From assembly GCA_964017235.1 (NCBI GenBank), contig OZ024927.1, positions 29,469,160 through 29,533,159 of the forward strand: DNA of 64,000 nt, read 5' to 3'. The notes beneath the pieces were generated by a model. It was not told the origin of the DNA. It saw only the letters and a list, made by a program, of their open reading frames with translations, and made no database searches. Shown piece after piece: positions 10,270 through 20,590 of this stretch; the first letter of the stretch is position 1; every line of letters starts with the position of its first letter. The translations under genes were made by a program, and so were the position numbers. This DNA comes from Sabellastarte sp. h YS-2021. Its lineage: Eukaryota > Annelida > Polychaeta > Sabellida > Sabellidae.

Positions 10270-11493
10270 ATGAGAAAAGAGAAAGGAGGGAAGAGAGGAA
10301 GGAAAAAGATGGATGAGAGGGAGAAGGAAAGTCAAGTAGAGGAGAGGAGTGAAGTTATTACAGAAGAAGGAAGTGAGAGGAGAGAGGAGGAGGAGATTCA
10401 GGAAGATCCAGCTATTGGGGAAGCTGTGGCAGAAGAAGAAGAGAGGTGTGAGGAAGATCCGGAGTGCCATTCTTCAGCCAAGAGAGCCAGGGTGTGTGCC
10501 ACTTTTACAGACAGTGATGAAGTTTCCATTGTAGAATTCGTCAAGCTGCACCCTGAACTGTATGACAAGGAACATTCACGTTTCCACGACAGGAACAGAA
10601 GAGAGGCTCTCTGGGCAGAAATATCTGCAGAACTTAAGCTCCAGCCCTTTGATGTGAGAAGGTGGTTTGAGTCCCAGCGAACCCGTTATGGAAAGCTGTC
10701 TAAGCTCCAATCTGGCCAAGCCCCGAGGGAGATGACCAAGAGACAGTCCTGGGTCTACCAACAGATGGGTTTTCTTAAAACCCACATCAGAAGAAAGGGG
10801 GCCAATAGAAGTTCAGGTTTTGAGGCCAGTCCAAATACCAGCAAGCAGGACGAATCACGTGGGTCAACTACTGACACAGAACACCTCGAGTCCAGTGTCC
10901 TGAGGGAGAGGAGTCAGTCCATCATTACATCAACACCCGTTTCAACTACAGACTCCAAGATTCTCGAACACTTTGAGCAGATGAGGACACTTATCTCAGG
11001 TTTTCTGCATCAGAAGTCAGACAGGCAGCCCTTCTTTGACTACGTGGCATCAGAGGCCGAAAAGATGACTCAAGAAGAATTTGAAGAATTAAAGGGCAAG
11101 ATATTCAGAGATATCGAAAATATTAAGAGTAACCGCAGACGTCAGCCATTGCCCAGAAGATCAGCCACTGTTACCACGGAGTCCCAGAGGGTCGGCCTAC
11201 TGCCAACAACCACTCCACAGGTGTCAAGTTCCACTCAAGCAGCAGCTAGCAGCAGTTTTGTGTACTATACACCAAGCCCCATTGGCTTCAGCAACCCTAC
11301 ATCTGTCCTAACTGTACAGGACGAAGGGAGCAGACACAATCTGAGTGGAATCTTAAGCCAGCTACCAGATCTGACATCAACACAGATCGTCGAGCAGCCT
11401 CAGCAGCAGCAGCAGCAGCAACAACCGCAGCAGCAGCTCTTTACTATCACCACTTCAGCACCGCCTCAACAGCAGCAGCAGCCTCCTCAGTAG
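10270..11493 (+). CDS. Harbinger accessory DNA-binding protein (MADF/Myb-like)
   Basis: 407 residues in a single open frame. Residues 1-65 are a highly charged Lys/Arg/Glu tail. Residues ~77-176 form a MADF/SANT-like trihelical domain: FTDSDEVSIVEFVKLHPELYD, REALWAEISAEL, RRWFESQRTRYGKL, then KRQSWVYQQMGFLKTHIRR, with the conserved aromatic positions W115, W132 and W161. The middle is Ser/Thr-rich with an acidic helix (ASEAEKMTQEEFEELKGKIF), and the C-terminus is poly-Gln. In animal Harbinger transposons the second gene encodes a Myb/SANT-like or MADF protein that brings the transposase to the nucleus and to the element ends. The neighbouring convergent transposase and shared subterminal repeats support that role. 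The start was chosen as the first AUG of the frame; M14 (MDEREKE) is an alternative. Confidence 0.8.
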   Translation: MRKEKGGKRGRKKMDEREKESQVEERSEVITEEGSERREEEEIQEDPAIGEAVAEEEERCEEDPECHSSAKRARVCATFTDSDEVSIVEFVKLHPELYDKEHSRFHDRNRREALWAEISAELKLQPFDVRRWFESQRTRYGKLSKLQSGQAPREMTKRQSWVYQQMGFLKTHIRRKGANRSSGFEASPNTSKQDESRGSTTDTEHLESSVLRERSQSIITSTPVSTTDSKILEHFEQMRTLISGFLHQKSDRQPFFDYVASEAEKMTQEEFEELKGKIFRDIENIKSNRRRQPLPRRSATVTTESQRVGLLPTTTPQVSSSTQAAASSSFVYYTPSPIGFSNPTSVLTVQDEGSRHNLSGILSQLPDLTSTQIVEQPQQQQQQQQPQQQLFTITTSAPPQQQQQPPQ

Positions 11494-12716
11494 CCATCCA
11501 GTCAGGGCGGGTCTTTGACCTGCCAGGCCCTTTTCAGGGCCACCAAATCTTCCAAAAACAATTATTCAGCTACGTGTTCTTCCAATTCCCCTCCCAAAAC
11601 AAAAAAGTTCAGTACAAATACTTATCACAAGAAAAAAAAAATTAAAGTCCAACACTTACACCACCCCAAACATGAAACAAATAACCCATGGTACTACACA
11701 TAACCAAAAAGGCCACATAAAAAAAATATTAAAAGTAACTCCCAATATGGCCATTAATCAGCCCATTTTTAGATTAAAATCCATGGGATAGTTTAAAATC
11801 TGTAATTGAAAAGTCCAACACTTGCACCTTCCCTAGAGTTAAAAGGCATAATTACATACTTACCAACCCACAAACAGACAAACCCAATACCAAACATAAC
11901 CCCCAAATAACAAACCCAGTACCAAACCTAATACCCAACTACCCCCCAAAAAACCAACCCCAGTAACCACCAACCAACAAACACCCAAACCCAAAAGTAA
12001 ATAGAACCCATGCCAATGAACTGACAAACTATTTAGCAAACACAATCCCCCATTATTGAAAGCAAAACTAGTTCCATGGTTATATTTTCCAAATTTTTGT
12101 GATTAGAAATGAATATTTAAAATTGAATATTTCCATAAAAAAATTTCTGCTACAAATAAGTTTCCCAGCCATGAAAAAAGAAAAATGTTTAAATTATGAT
12201 GTGGATTTGAAAATATATAAAATAATAATTCAATTTAGGATATTATGTGTGACTTTGTGTTTCGCTTTTGTTTAACAGTGGGTTTGTCTGTTTGTTGGGT
12301 GAGTAAGTTGTGTTTGTCTGTTTGTCTGTCTGAACAAGTTATGTTTGGCATGGGGTTTGTCTGTTTGTCTGTCTCAACAAGTTATGTTTGGCATGGGGTT
12401 TCTCTGTTTGTCCGTCTCAACAAGTTATGTTTGGCATGGGGTTTGTCTGTTTGTCCGTCTCAACAAGTTATGCTTGGCATGGGATTTGTCTGTTTGTCCA
12501 CATAGCTGATTAATTGTTTTTGGAATATTTGGTAGTCCTGAAAAGGACTGTTATAGTTAGTCCTGAAAAGGACTGTTTACTGCAACAGGACTTATATTCT
12601 GCCATCTTGCCAGGCCACTGCTCCCTCATTATTGAAGTAGTCCTTCAGGTAATCCCTCTGTCTTTTGGCCTCTCTAGCAGGGTTTCTGTCTTGGCCACCA
12701 CCAGCAGCACCACCAA
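11494..12716. other. Intergenic stretch between the convergent Harbinger genes
   Basis: About 1.2 kb without a gene. It holds an A/C-rich stretch (11640-12010), a 43 bp minisatellite (12312-12499) and two copies of agtcctgaaaaggact at 12535-12576. Both genes must terminate here, but no pair of polyadenylation signals was convincingly placed. Confidence 0.5.
12312..12499 (+). repeat. 43 bp minisatellite, 4.4 copies
   Basis: Units start at 12312, 12355, 12398 and 12441, with a partial fifth at 12484. Each combines a (tctgtttg)-like stretch with caacaagttatgtttggcat. A few base changes separate the units. The 86-codon frame across it (12245-12505) is a by-product of a repeat length that is not a multiple of three but happens to lack stops. 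Confidence 0.85.
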
Positions 12717-13898
12717 TCAATCCACAATCACCAGGCACATCATCATCATCATCATCCCCCCCGGCTGCTGACCAGCAGGTTGACCTTGATACTGGCTTCT
12801 GAGTATATTGTGCAGAACCACACAGGTCATGACCACTTCTCTAACTGTTTCTGGGGGTAGTTCAATGGTGGTCCTCATGACTCTAAATCTTGACACAAGG
12901 ATGCCATAAGCGTTCTCCACAACTCTCCTGCCCCTTGATATTCTGTAGTTGGCAATCCTTTCCTCCCTTGTTAACAGCCTTCTGTCATAGGGTTTCATGA
13001 GCCAGGTCTTCAGGGCAAAGGCATCATCTGCCAAAATGAAGTAGGGGACATCTCTACCACCCTGTGTTATAGGAGCTGGGTCAGGGAAGCCTATCCTGCC
13101 ATCTTCAATCCTCCTCTTCAGCTGAGAGGCATTAAATATCTGGGCATCTGAGCAAGACCCTTCTGTACCCACATCCACCCATCTGAATTTGTACTGCCCA
13201 TCTACCAAGGCCAACATGACAAAGGAAAAGAACCCCTTGTAGTTGTGGTAGAGGGCTCCAGAGTTCTTGGGTTTCTTCAGGGCCACATGCTTTCCATCCA
13301 GGGCTCCCAGGGCATGTGGAACATTCCACCTGATCCTGAATTCCCTTTCCAGTTCTTTCCACTCATCTGGAGTAGTAGGACATTTGAGGTACTCTCTGGT
13401 GAACTCATCCTGGATGGCCCTGCAGACCTCTGGTAGAAACTTGGAAATGGTGGATCTGCCAACCCTGAACTGACAGGATAATGATGTGTATGACTCTCCA
13501 GTGGCCAGATATCTGATGGTGAGGGCTAACTTCTCCCCAACACTGATAGGAGCTCTGTAGTTGGTGGCCTGCCTGGCTAGACGTGGTTCCAGTCTGGTCT
13601 TCATCATTTCAAAGAATTCTGGGGTCATCCTCATGTAGTTGGTGAATCCTGGAATGTCTGTGGCATACAGATCAGCCATAATGTTGTGGTAGGCCCCCCT
13701 CTCCTCTCTCTGCAGTAGCCATGGCCTGACCCACATGTTGTGCCTTCTTCTAGGTCTCTGTATGGGTGCTGGTGGTGCTGGTGGTGGTGGTTGCTGTGCT
13801 TGACGTAAAAAATGGAAATACATGATTATTTGTAACTGAATAAAAACCAAAAAAGCCCTAAGTTGTTGTTGAATCTGTCTTCCATTAAAAGGTGGCAT
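12717..13898 (-). CDS. PIF/Harbinger transposase (HARBI1-like, DDE_Tnp_4)
   Basis: 393 residues, uninterrupted. Residues 1-55 are a Gln/Pro-rich, basic leader. Residues 56-110 carry the family N-terminal block (WVRPWLLQREERGAYHNIM, MTPEFFEMMKTRLEP). Residues 117-161 are a helix-turn-helix (GEKLALTIRYLATGESYTSL, VGRSTISKFLPEVC). The catalytic domain follows: GALDGKHV (D201), LYHNYKGFFSFVMLALVD, GSCSDAQIF (D251), FILADDAFAL (D291/D292) and RRVVENAYGIL (E328), so the acidic residues of the DDE set are all present, with ~35 residues between the second Asp and the Glu. The C-terminus is low complexity (six Met from a CAT/ATG microsatellite). The enzyme cuts and pastes its own element. The length is normal for the family, so this copy may be active. 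Confidence 0.93.
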   Translation of the reverse strand: MPPFNGRQIQQQLRAFLVFIQLQIIMYFHFLRQAQQPPPPAPPAPIQRPRRRHNMWVRPWLLQREERGAYHNIMADLYATDIPGFTNYMRMTPEFFEMMKTRLEPRLARQATNYRAPISVGEKLALTIRYLATGESYTSLSCQFRVGRSTISKFLPEVCRAIQDEFTREYLKCPTTPDEWKELEREFRIRWNVPHALGALDGKHVALKKPKNSGALYHNYKGFFSFVMLALVDGQYKFRWVDVGTEGSCSDAQIFNASQLKRRIEDGRIGFPDPAPITQGGRDVPYFILADDAFALKTWLMKPYDRRLLTREERIANYRISRGRRVVENAYGILVSRFRVMRTTIELPPETVREVVMTCVVLHNILRSQYQGQPAGQQPGGMMMMMMCLVIVD

Positions 13899-13942
13899 CC
13901 TGGTGTGTTCCTAGAAAAGCAATGATGATTAGATCGCAAATT

Positions 13943-13955
13943 TTATATATATATA
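13943..13955 (-). promoter_or_regulatory. TATA box of the transposase gene
   Basis: On the minus strand TATATATATATAA lies ~45-57 bp upstream of the transposase start codon (13898), which would give a very short leader. It adjoins the right GC-rich subterminal repeat block. Confidence 0.4.
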
Positions 13956-13984
13956 CCCAGAAAATCCAGCAACTTTGCAAAACA

Positions 13985-14350
13985 ATAATCGGGGATCCTG
14001 GTCTGGGGAGGCCTGAGGAGGCCTGAGGAGGCCTGAGGACGCCGGTAGTTAATCGTGTGTTAGTCGGCTCTTAGTCCCAGGAGGCCTGAGGCGTCCTGGG
14101 ACCCAGTCGGTTTGTGTCCGACAGGATCGTGGTTGAAACCGACCCGAAAACTGGCTTAGTCGGTTCTTAGTCCCAGACCAGTCGGGGACTGTCTGCGGCC
14201 GCCTGAGGCGTCCTGAGGTGTCCTGAGGCGTCCTGGGGACGATCTGTTCTTAATCCCAGACTTCAGTACCGACCCAGTATTCCCGCCCATTTTTGTCTTT
14301 TTTCAACCGACTGTGCACGATTAAGGGTCGCCGACAGGATCGGGGCTTAA
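13985..14350. repeat. GC-rich right subterminal repeat region of the Harbinger element
   Basis: Tandem copies of gcctgagga(g/c) at 14008-14043, then mixed 'ttagtcccag', 'gaggcgtcctgagg' and 'aaccgac' words, mirror those at 9485-10030. The base composition is far above the local GC. The matched arrangement at both ends, just outside both genes, suggests transposase or accessory-protein binding arrays. Confidence 0.7.
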
Positions 14351-14529
14351 TCTTTTGGTGGAACAGGGGCATAAAGCATGAAATAATCTGATGAAAAGGT
14401 CAAATTTGTGTCTCTTTATATAGCCAGGAGAGGATTAATGAGAAACTTTGATACCCTAGTTCGCGAAATTCCTGAAACATTTAGTAATTTCGCGAAATTA
14501 CTGGTTACACAACTTTACTGTAACATATA

Positions 14530-14889
14530 TACCTTAATCCTTTGTTAAGCAGGAGCCCTAATTAACACAAAGGCTACTAAGATGGATTGTTGTGTGATTT
14601 CTGTATAATTGCAATTTGACTTAAAATGTTCGATTTTTGTAATAGTAGTAGGGTAGTTTAACAAGTAGAAAAATTTCAAACAATTGTAATTGGTCTGTTG
14701 CTGAAAAAGTAGTACAATCTTTAAAATATAAAATTCAACTTAAATAACTTAATAAAGTTTTTAACTTCATGATACATAACATAACATTGAGATTTTTTTT
14801 AACAACATGAAAAAAAATATTTGTCATTTAAACAATATACATGCATTACATGAATCTAAATTCAGGGGCTTTACAGTATCCAGTTTTTG
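14530..14889. other. AT-rich stretch between Ginger-like element and outer repeat arm
   Basis: No gene. If the outer repeat arms belong to one element, this would be its interior. Confidence 0.4.
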
Positions 14890-15006
14890 AGACTTTTCAA
14901 TCCAGATTACACTCTGTAGTGTGGACACTCAACTCGGATTGAGATTAATCTTTTTCAATCTGCTTCAACCCCCAATCCTTGTCAACCCGGATTGTAGTGT
15001 GAACCC
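14890..15006 (-). repeat. Right arm of the outer GTTCACACTA repeat
   Basis: It contains tagtgtggac and ends tagtgtgaaccccacc. Its reverse complement reads ggttcacactacaatccggg, followed by ttgacaaggattg and ttgaagcagattg, matching the left arm at 8487-8690 in inverted orientation. Confidence 0.55.
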
Positions 15007-16378
15007 CACCTAAATAAGGCATGAATTAATGTGTTAATATGAAAGTTTTCTTAATTAAGCGATAGAGAAAGCTAAATGATAAAGTTTGGGAGAGCTTATC
15101 AGATAGAATGGGGGATTACTACCCCCAGAGTAACTGGATTGTTTGGCTAAACTGGAAGCTTCAAAGAAACATAAGATGTTTAGAGAGTTTGAGGGTGTGA
15201 TTTGTCACTACTGAACATAATACAAAAAAAATAAATGTAGCCAATCGCAATATCTATTAAATTTGATAAATAATGGACTAAATGTTTTTTTTTAACTATT
15301 TGGTTGTGATAAAAACACTGAGACTGTGATCAATAAAAACACAAAATAAAAGGTTAAAACTTTGGTTGACACATAAAATGTGACAGTAAAATATCTTACC
15401 ATAGCTTTAAATGATACTAAAACAGTTGCAGATTTTGCTGGACAGCCTTTCTTTATATGTTATTTATTATCCACTTCGTGAATGATAAAAATGCTTTTGC
15501 TAAGTTGCTTTGAGAATAGATGCATGAGGCTGTGAAACAGGTCATTCATAATAGAGAGGTGTCAACACATTACAGCTATGATTTGTTAGTGCTTTTTACA
15601 GAAGAAACTTTTTGAACCTAATCATGACAGTTTGGAAAGAAAATGACAAAGTGGCAAGGACTGATTGAGGAAAAATGGCTGATCCTCCAACATTCATTGT
15701 ATTGGGTCATGCTTTAGTTTTACTATAAACATTACTATTTCTGCAGTATATACAGTTGTTTGAAGATTATTAAAAGATCCATTTTCATGTGCCATTTAGA
15801 TATTTAAATGATTTCAATGAGTAAAATTTCTCTTTTAAGAAAATAGAATCTGTGACATTCAGTGAATGAACCAAGAGAAACATTGTTGTCTTCCCAGCAT
15901 TACCCAGAAAACTTTACTGTGATAATATATTTATGACACTATGTTATATATCACTTCAAATTTAACTCAGTTCACATTGACTCCACAAGAGTTTTTAAAA
16001 GTTTTTTTTTGTGTTTACTGCTAATCTCTGCCAAGTATAACAGTAGGTAAGCATACTACTTCAAATGTTCTGCAGCATATAGTGTGTTGAAAGAACATAT
16101 GCATTGCAGAAAATTAATTGAAAGCTCTTCAGTTTATTTCAGCTTTCTCATGTCTGTAGTTATCAAGGGAGGGGAGAAATTTAAATTAGAAGAGGGTTAA
16201 AGTTTAAGTTACTTATGCTGAACATAAATTTGGCTTAAATGGGTGAAATCTAATACTTCTATGAATGGCAAAGATTAAATTAAATTTCTCTTATAGAGCT
16301 TTAACAGGGTATCATATTTCCAGTGTCACAAAAGGTTAAACCATTTTACATGTTTTGCTGATGCCCAACTTTGTTTGA
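15007..16378. other. AT-rich unique sequence, no gene seen
   Basis: No coding frame, RNA gene or repeat was recognised. Confidence 0.5.
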
Positions 16379-16560
16379 TCATTAGTTGACTTTCAAAAAG
16401 CTTTTGACAGCAAATATACATTGTGGTGGTCTCCTTAGGGGATTCAATTGGGGAAAACACCCATGAGATCAATTTAAAAACATTTTATAATCTCAATAAT
16501 CTTTACCAATGATGTGAATCTGTGACAGGATTGCATCATAAGGTTTGATAAACCAAGATA
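16379..16560 (+). pseudogene. LINE reverse-transcriptase fossil
   Basis: Positions 16379-16436 read SLVDFQKAFDSKYTLWWSP before a stop. This matches the RT domain motif around the first catalytic Asp (FVDFEKAFDS....LW) of RTE/R1-like non-LTR elements. After a frame change, 'tttataatctcaataatctttaccaatgatg' gives residues resembling the following II..(F/L)Y.N.V segment. It is heavily decayed and the ends cannot be placed. The clade is uncertain. Confidence 0.45.
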
Positions 16561-18328
16561 ATCTTTACTCGCTGACACCAGACTATATTAGGAATGTTTT
16601 AATGGGATGAATGGGAAGTACAGTTACATGCTCAAGAATATCAGCAATGACACAGATGAGTTTGAATAGTAAATGAGGGAGGAGATTGTTTTCCTTCAAA
16701 AGTGCTTGAGGCAAGGAACAATCATCTGGGTGTGAGAGTGTGGCATATCAATGAAGTACCCCACCCTAGACCTTATGCCTTAATATTATTCAAAAATTCG
16801 CAAGAACACCAAATACTCCAACTTATTGTCAAATGATAAATAATTCTATGGTCTAATAAGCAGTACAAGCACTGAAACTTGATATTTTGTCATTATTGAT
16901 AGTATCATGAAAGACAATTGGTCATGCATTGTGGCATAGTTCAGCACTCTGTTGTGAAAATGTGAGGTCTGGTTTCAGTTGTATTTTAAGTTAGGTTTCA
17001 TTCTGACATTCAATAAACTTTGCCACAGTTGGTTATTTGTCAGACCCAACATTTCATTGGCCTCTTATCTGAGGTTACAAAGTAGTAAATCTTTTGTGAA
17101 AAGAAGACATAAATTCCTGATAGCCCATTTACATGAATGATAAATGGGCAATGTAAAAGTCATTACAGATTAAATTTGAAGGTTTTTATGTTGTTTTTGG
17201 AAACTTTATACAAAAGAAGAAAGCTCTGGTGGCATGTGTGAATATAACAATTACAGAGTGGTGCAAGAAAGAAGACAGTCCCAGTTTTATGAGTGTTGAA
17301 TTGGAATGTTTGAATTGAAATTAAAGGTTTGGAATTATGATCTCAGGGCAAATCTCTCTGTTTGCTGAACCAAATGCTCTAAATGAATATAGATGGACAT
17401 TTGATTGGCCTGTCTAGACTGAGGTCAGGCAAGACAGATCTTATATGAGGGATCCAAGAATGCAGAATTGTGGATTTGATTCTGAACTGGTGCATAAAGT
17501 TAAATTACATCAGGAACTGGAAATATATAGTCTCTGCTATTACCACTATCAAAATACCTCCAGTTTAAAATTATCATTAAGAAGGTATACTTTCTACAAA
17601 GCTATTGAAAGTTTGTGAAGTTCAAATTCATAAAAGAAAAATTCAATGACCCAGAAGAATACCCCCCCTCACATTTGTCACAATTGTTACTTCACCATTT
17701 TATCATGGACCATACCATTTCTTATGTAGCTATAGCAATAAAACATTTAAATTTTTACTATGATGTTTATCCTATGTTTCCAAGATATTATCTTAGATAA
17801 TGATACAAGATATATTGATGATGCAGTAAAATTGTCCATATGTACAATGAAAATTTAAATGTTTCCCTCAAGGCTATCATTATCCAAATAAAGTCCCCTC
17901 CCTTTTCTGACAGACCACAGAATATTGTTGTGATTTTTCACATTAAAATGAAAGATGTCTTATCCCACAGTGAAAACACATGTTGGAATATTCACTTTTG
18001 TTGAAGGTTTAATAACATAGAGAATTGAAATCACCAAGCATGAAGATGGTTTTTCATTTGAATATAATTTGTATATAGTTGGTATTGTGTAAGAACATAG
18101 TTTAGGAATGCTATTGCGAACATCAAATTAATTTAAAGCCTAAAATGAAAGGAGTTCTGTGTGGTATTTGAAAATATAATAGTTATACAAAAGAGACTTT
18201 TGTCATACAAGGATTTTGCTACGTATGAGGTTGCTCTTTCCCCAGAGTTAATGTCTTCTGTTGTGTTCCAAGGAGCAGGCTTCAGTCCAATATATCTTAA
18301 GTCAAAAACTTTCAACTGAAGTTGTTGA
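16561..18328. other. AT-rich unique sequence, no gene seen
   Basis: Short random-like frames only (17615-17800, 18133-18315). Confidence 0.5.
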
Positions 18329-18467
18329 TGTTGGAGCCCAACTTAGGAGTCAGCCCATCTTAAGATGGGCTATAGCCCAACTTAGGATCCGAAGTTGGGT
18401 AGCCCATCTTAAGATGGGCTAGCCTATCTTAAGATGGGCTAGAACATATCAGCCCAACTTGAGATAA
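18329..18467. repeat. Cluster of AGCCCATCTTAAGATGGGCT palindromes
   Basis: The 20 bp perfect palindrome AGCCCATCTTAAGATGGGCT occurs at 18352-18371 and 18401-18420, with a one-base variant directly abutting at 18421-18440. Related half-sites agcccaactt flank them at 18335, 18374 and 18451, and gaagttgggt lies at 18391. The outer agcccaactt copies are in the same orientation, and no target duplication was found. Confidence 0.8.
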
Positions 18468-19672
18468 CAAAATTCAAGAATTATTTTTATGTGGAATATA
18501 ATATTTACTATTTAAAAGGGAATTATTTTTCAGGAAAAAGATGATATTAACAATGATATTAACATTCATCAGTAAACTAATAAAAGTACTTGTCTAGTTT
18601 TTCAGAAATAATATGAATTTATTCCCTTAGAAAGTATTCAGAATTTATGTTTCAGGTGCATATTGGTACCATTGTAAACTTAGGATCAAAATCTACTAAT
18701 ATCTTGCAACCTTAAATGTTTGTTTCTTGTACAAAGTTGGATGATGGTACCTATTTCCAGTTTATTATAAAAGCTATACACTGTTTTCTTGCTATATACA
18801 CATAAAAATTGGAAACATTAACAAGCATTTATCAAAAATCATTTTTATCCCAAGCAACACTTAAAAACTTCCATTTTAAGACTAAAAAGCTTCTGTGAAT
18901 TATAATTTCACACAACAGATTTCATCAGTCTAACATTAAAATCACTTAGACTGGATTTTGGATGAGACTGCATTTTAGTGCATAAATTATAAAAAATAAT
19001 TAATGTCATATAGGCTTGTCAGTATGGGAGGTCTCCATATCATCCATATATACATATTGGTCCAGATATAGGGAATTCTAATGAACTTAATTGGAGTGTT
19101 GTGGTGTATGCAGCCTATACATAGAAAAAAGGTTTGAGAATTCTTTAAACTAAAGGCAGTTTTGTATTATCTGTACATGTAAGTTACTGGTATGTCAAGT
19201 CACCTTATATCACACACCTTGTTTCATCAAACAGGCCTGTGTCAGTCATCTGTACAGCAATTGACAGTTACAGTCCTGTCACAGATAATGGGGACAATTC
19301 ATGAATACTAATATTTGTTCAATTTTAAATGGTTAGAGTAAGAAATCTAAAATTCGCCAGGAATCAATTATTCTGATCAAAGCCACTTAAAACTTCAGAA
19401 ACCAGAGAGGTCTTCATTGACTACCATATTTCACATTCTTTTTATCTTAATAATGATTCATTAAAACCAAAATCCCACACACGAGTAATTATTCATGACC
19501 TTTAAAATATACATGTACTCTGTTTCTTTCAACCTAAAGTATTTTCTTTGTATATTTCATAATAAACAGTAGATTCTGCACAAGTTGATTAAATTCTAGT
19601 GTTTCTGTTGTTATATAACTAGAAAAGGGATAACTACAATCAATCACAGAGTTCACTCTGTATTATAAAGTA
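18468..19672. other. AT-rich unique sequence, no gene seen
   Basis: No feature was recognised. Confidence 0.5.
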
Positions 19673-19782
19673 AATTTGTTAAAGTTTGATTTTAACATTT
19701 TTCTAGATGATATCTCCTGAGGGATATAATTTGTTAAAGTTTGATTTTAACATTTTTGTAGATGATATCTCCTGAGGGATAT
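19673..19782 (+). repeat. 55 bp tandem duplication
   Basis: Two adjacent 55 bp copies (19673-19727 and 19728-19782) differ by one base (ttttctaga versus ttttgtaga). The near-identity shows a recent local duplication. Confidence 0.9.
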
Positions 19783-19975
19783 ATAGGAACTGGAGTTTAA
19801 TGGTAACTAAGTACTTATACCCTATTTGTGTGTGAAAAAGTGTTCCAGACTTCTGTGATTGTCACTTTATGTCTGAGATTGGGACACCTCCACTGATGAA
19901 CTGTTGCTAGTGTCGGGATGGGTCCATGCAATTCTGCTGAAAGATGGATTGCACTTCTTCAGTAAACTAGACGCC

Positions 19976-20590
19976 TCAGTGACCCTAGTTGTTAAGACGT
20001 CTTGCACTTAGCTGTGATGTCTGTGGTAATAGGTTCAAATCAAATTCATCTCAACGAATGCAATATATATTGAGGGCCTCTTCTGAAATGACCTTATCCT
20101 TTGACATTGATGTCAAAAACAGAATTTCGTCTTGTCATCTATACATGGAACAACTGCATCTTGTGGCCTGGTGGTTTACAAGTCTTGCCCCAAGTCACTT
20201 AACAGTTAAGTCTGTGGTCATAGGTTTGAATCCAAGCCATGACAAGATATGTGGTACACTGATTGTCTCTCCTGAAATGACTTTCAGTAGCCATAGAAAT
20301 GGATGTAAAACAGATTTTTGGTGGTTCATCTATAAACTGAAGAGCTGCCTGTGCTAACTGAACTTGTTTAAAGAGGGTCACTGTGATATTGTGGGCAAGA
20401 TGGTCAACTCCCACCCATGAGTTTTTGGGTTCAAATCTGACCTAAATCCAAAGTGGGCAAGTTAGTACGTTTGTATGTGAAGACCTGGGAGTTTATAGTG
20501 CAGAAGGGTGCCAAGTTATAATTCTGTGTGTTGACAGCAAAATTAAATAGAAATGAACCAATCAATTGTGTACAGAGTCATATCATGTAA
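19976..20590 (+). repeat. Tandem tRNA-derived SINE copies
   Basis: Two ~175 bp related units start near 19985 and 20165. Each has an A-box-like ctagttgttaa or ctggtggttta, a B-box-like ggttcaaatc or ggtttgaatcc, then 'ctcctgaaatgac' and a 'catctata..actg' block. A third tRNA-like head (gtgggcaagatggtcaactc..gggttcaaatctg) begins near 20380, followed by a tail 'aaattaaatagaaatgaacc'. All are diverged and none is a functional tRNA. The 122-codon frame at 19989-20357 is a by-product. Confidence 0.55.

Larger units (their letters stand above)
9469..14371 (+). mobile_element. PIF/Harbinger DNA transposon, apparently complete
   Basis: A ~4.9 kb element inserted in the Ginger-like remnant. The short ends are TGTGGGTGTTCCACCA (left) and the reverse complement of the right end, TGCCCCTGTTCCACCA. 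It holds two intact convergent genes: a MADF-type DNA-binding protein on the plus strand and a DDE transposase on the minus strand. Both gene-bearing halves are flanked by GC-rich subterminal repeats (9485-10030, 13985-14350). Harbinger elements usually duplicate TWA. Here TA precedes and TAA follows, so the exact terminal base and duplication are not resolved. Confidence 0.8.
8745..14525 (-). mobile_element. Ginger-like DNA transposon remnant, carrying a nested Harbinger
   Basis: The ends are a 43 bp perfect terminal inverted repeat (8745-8787 and 14483-14525) that begins TGTTACAGTAAAGTTGTG; similarity continues imperfectly to ~66 bp. The flanks are TATA at 8741-8744 and TATA at 14526-14529, a 4 bp target duplication. 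TGTNR ends with a 4 bp duplication are known features of Ginger1-type cut-and-paste elements, whose integrase is related to that of LTR retroelements. Near the left end, on the minus strand, lies a Cys-rich tail (9332-9439) of the type that closes KRBA2/Ginger-like integrases. Without the Harbinger insert the element is only ~878 bp, so its integrase core is deleted. Family assignment is inference; the terminal repeat and duplication are seen directly. Confidence 0.75.
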
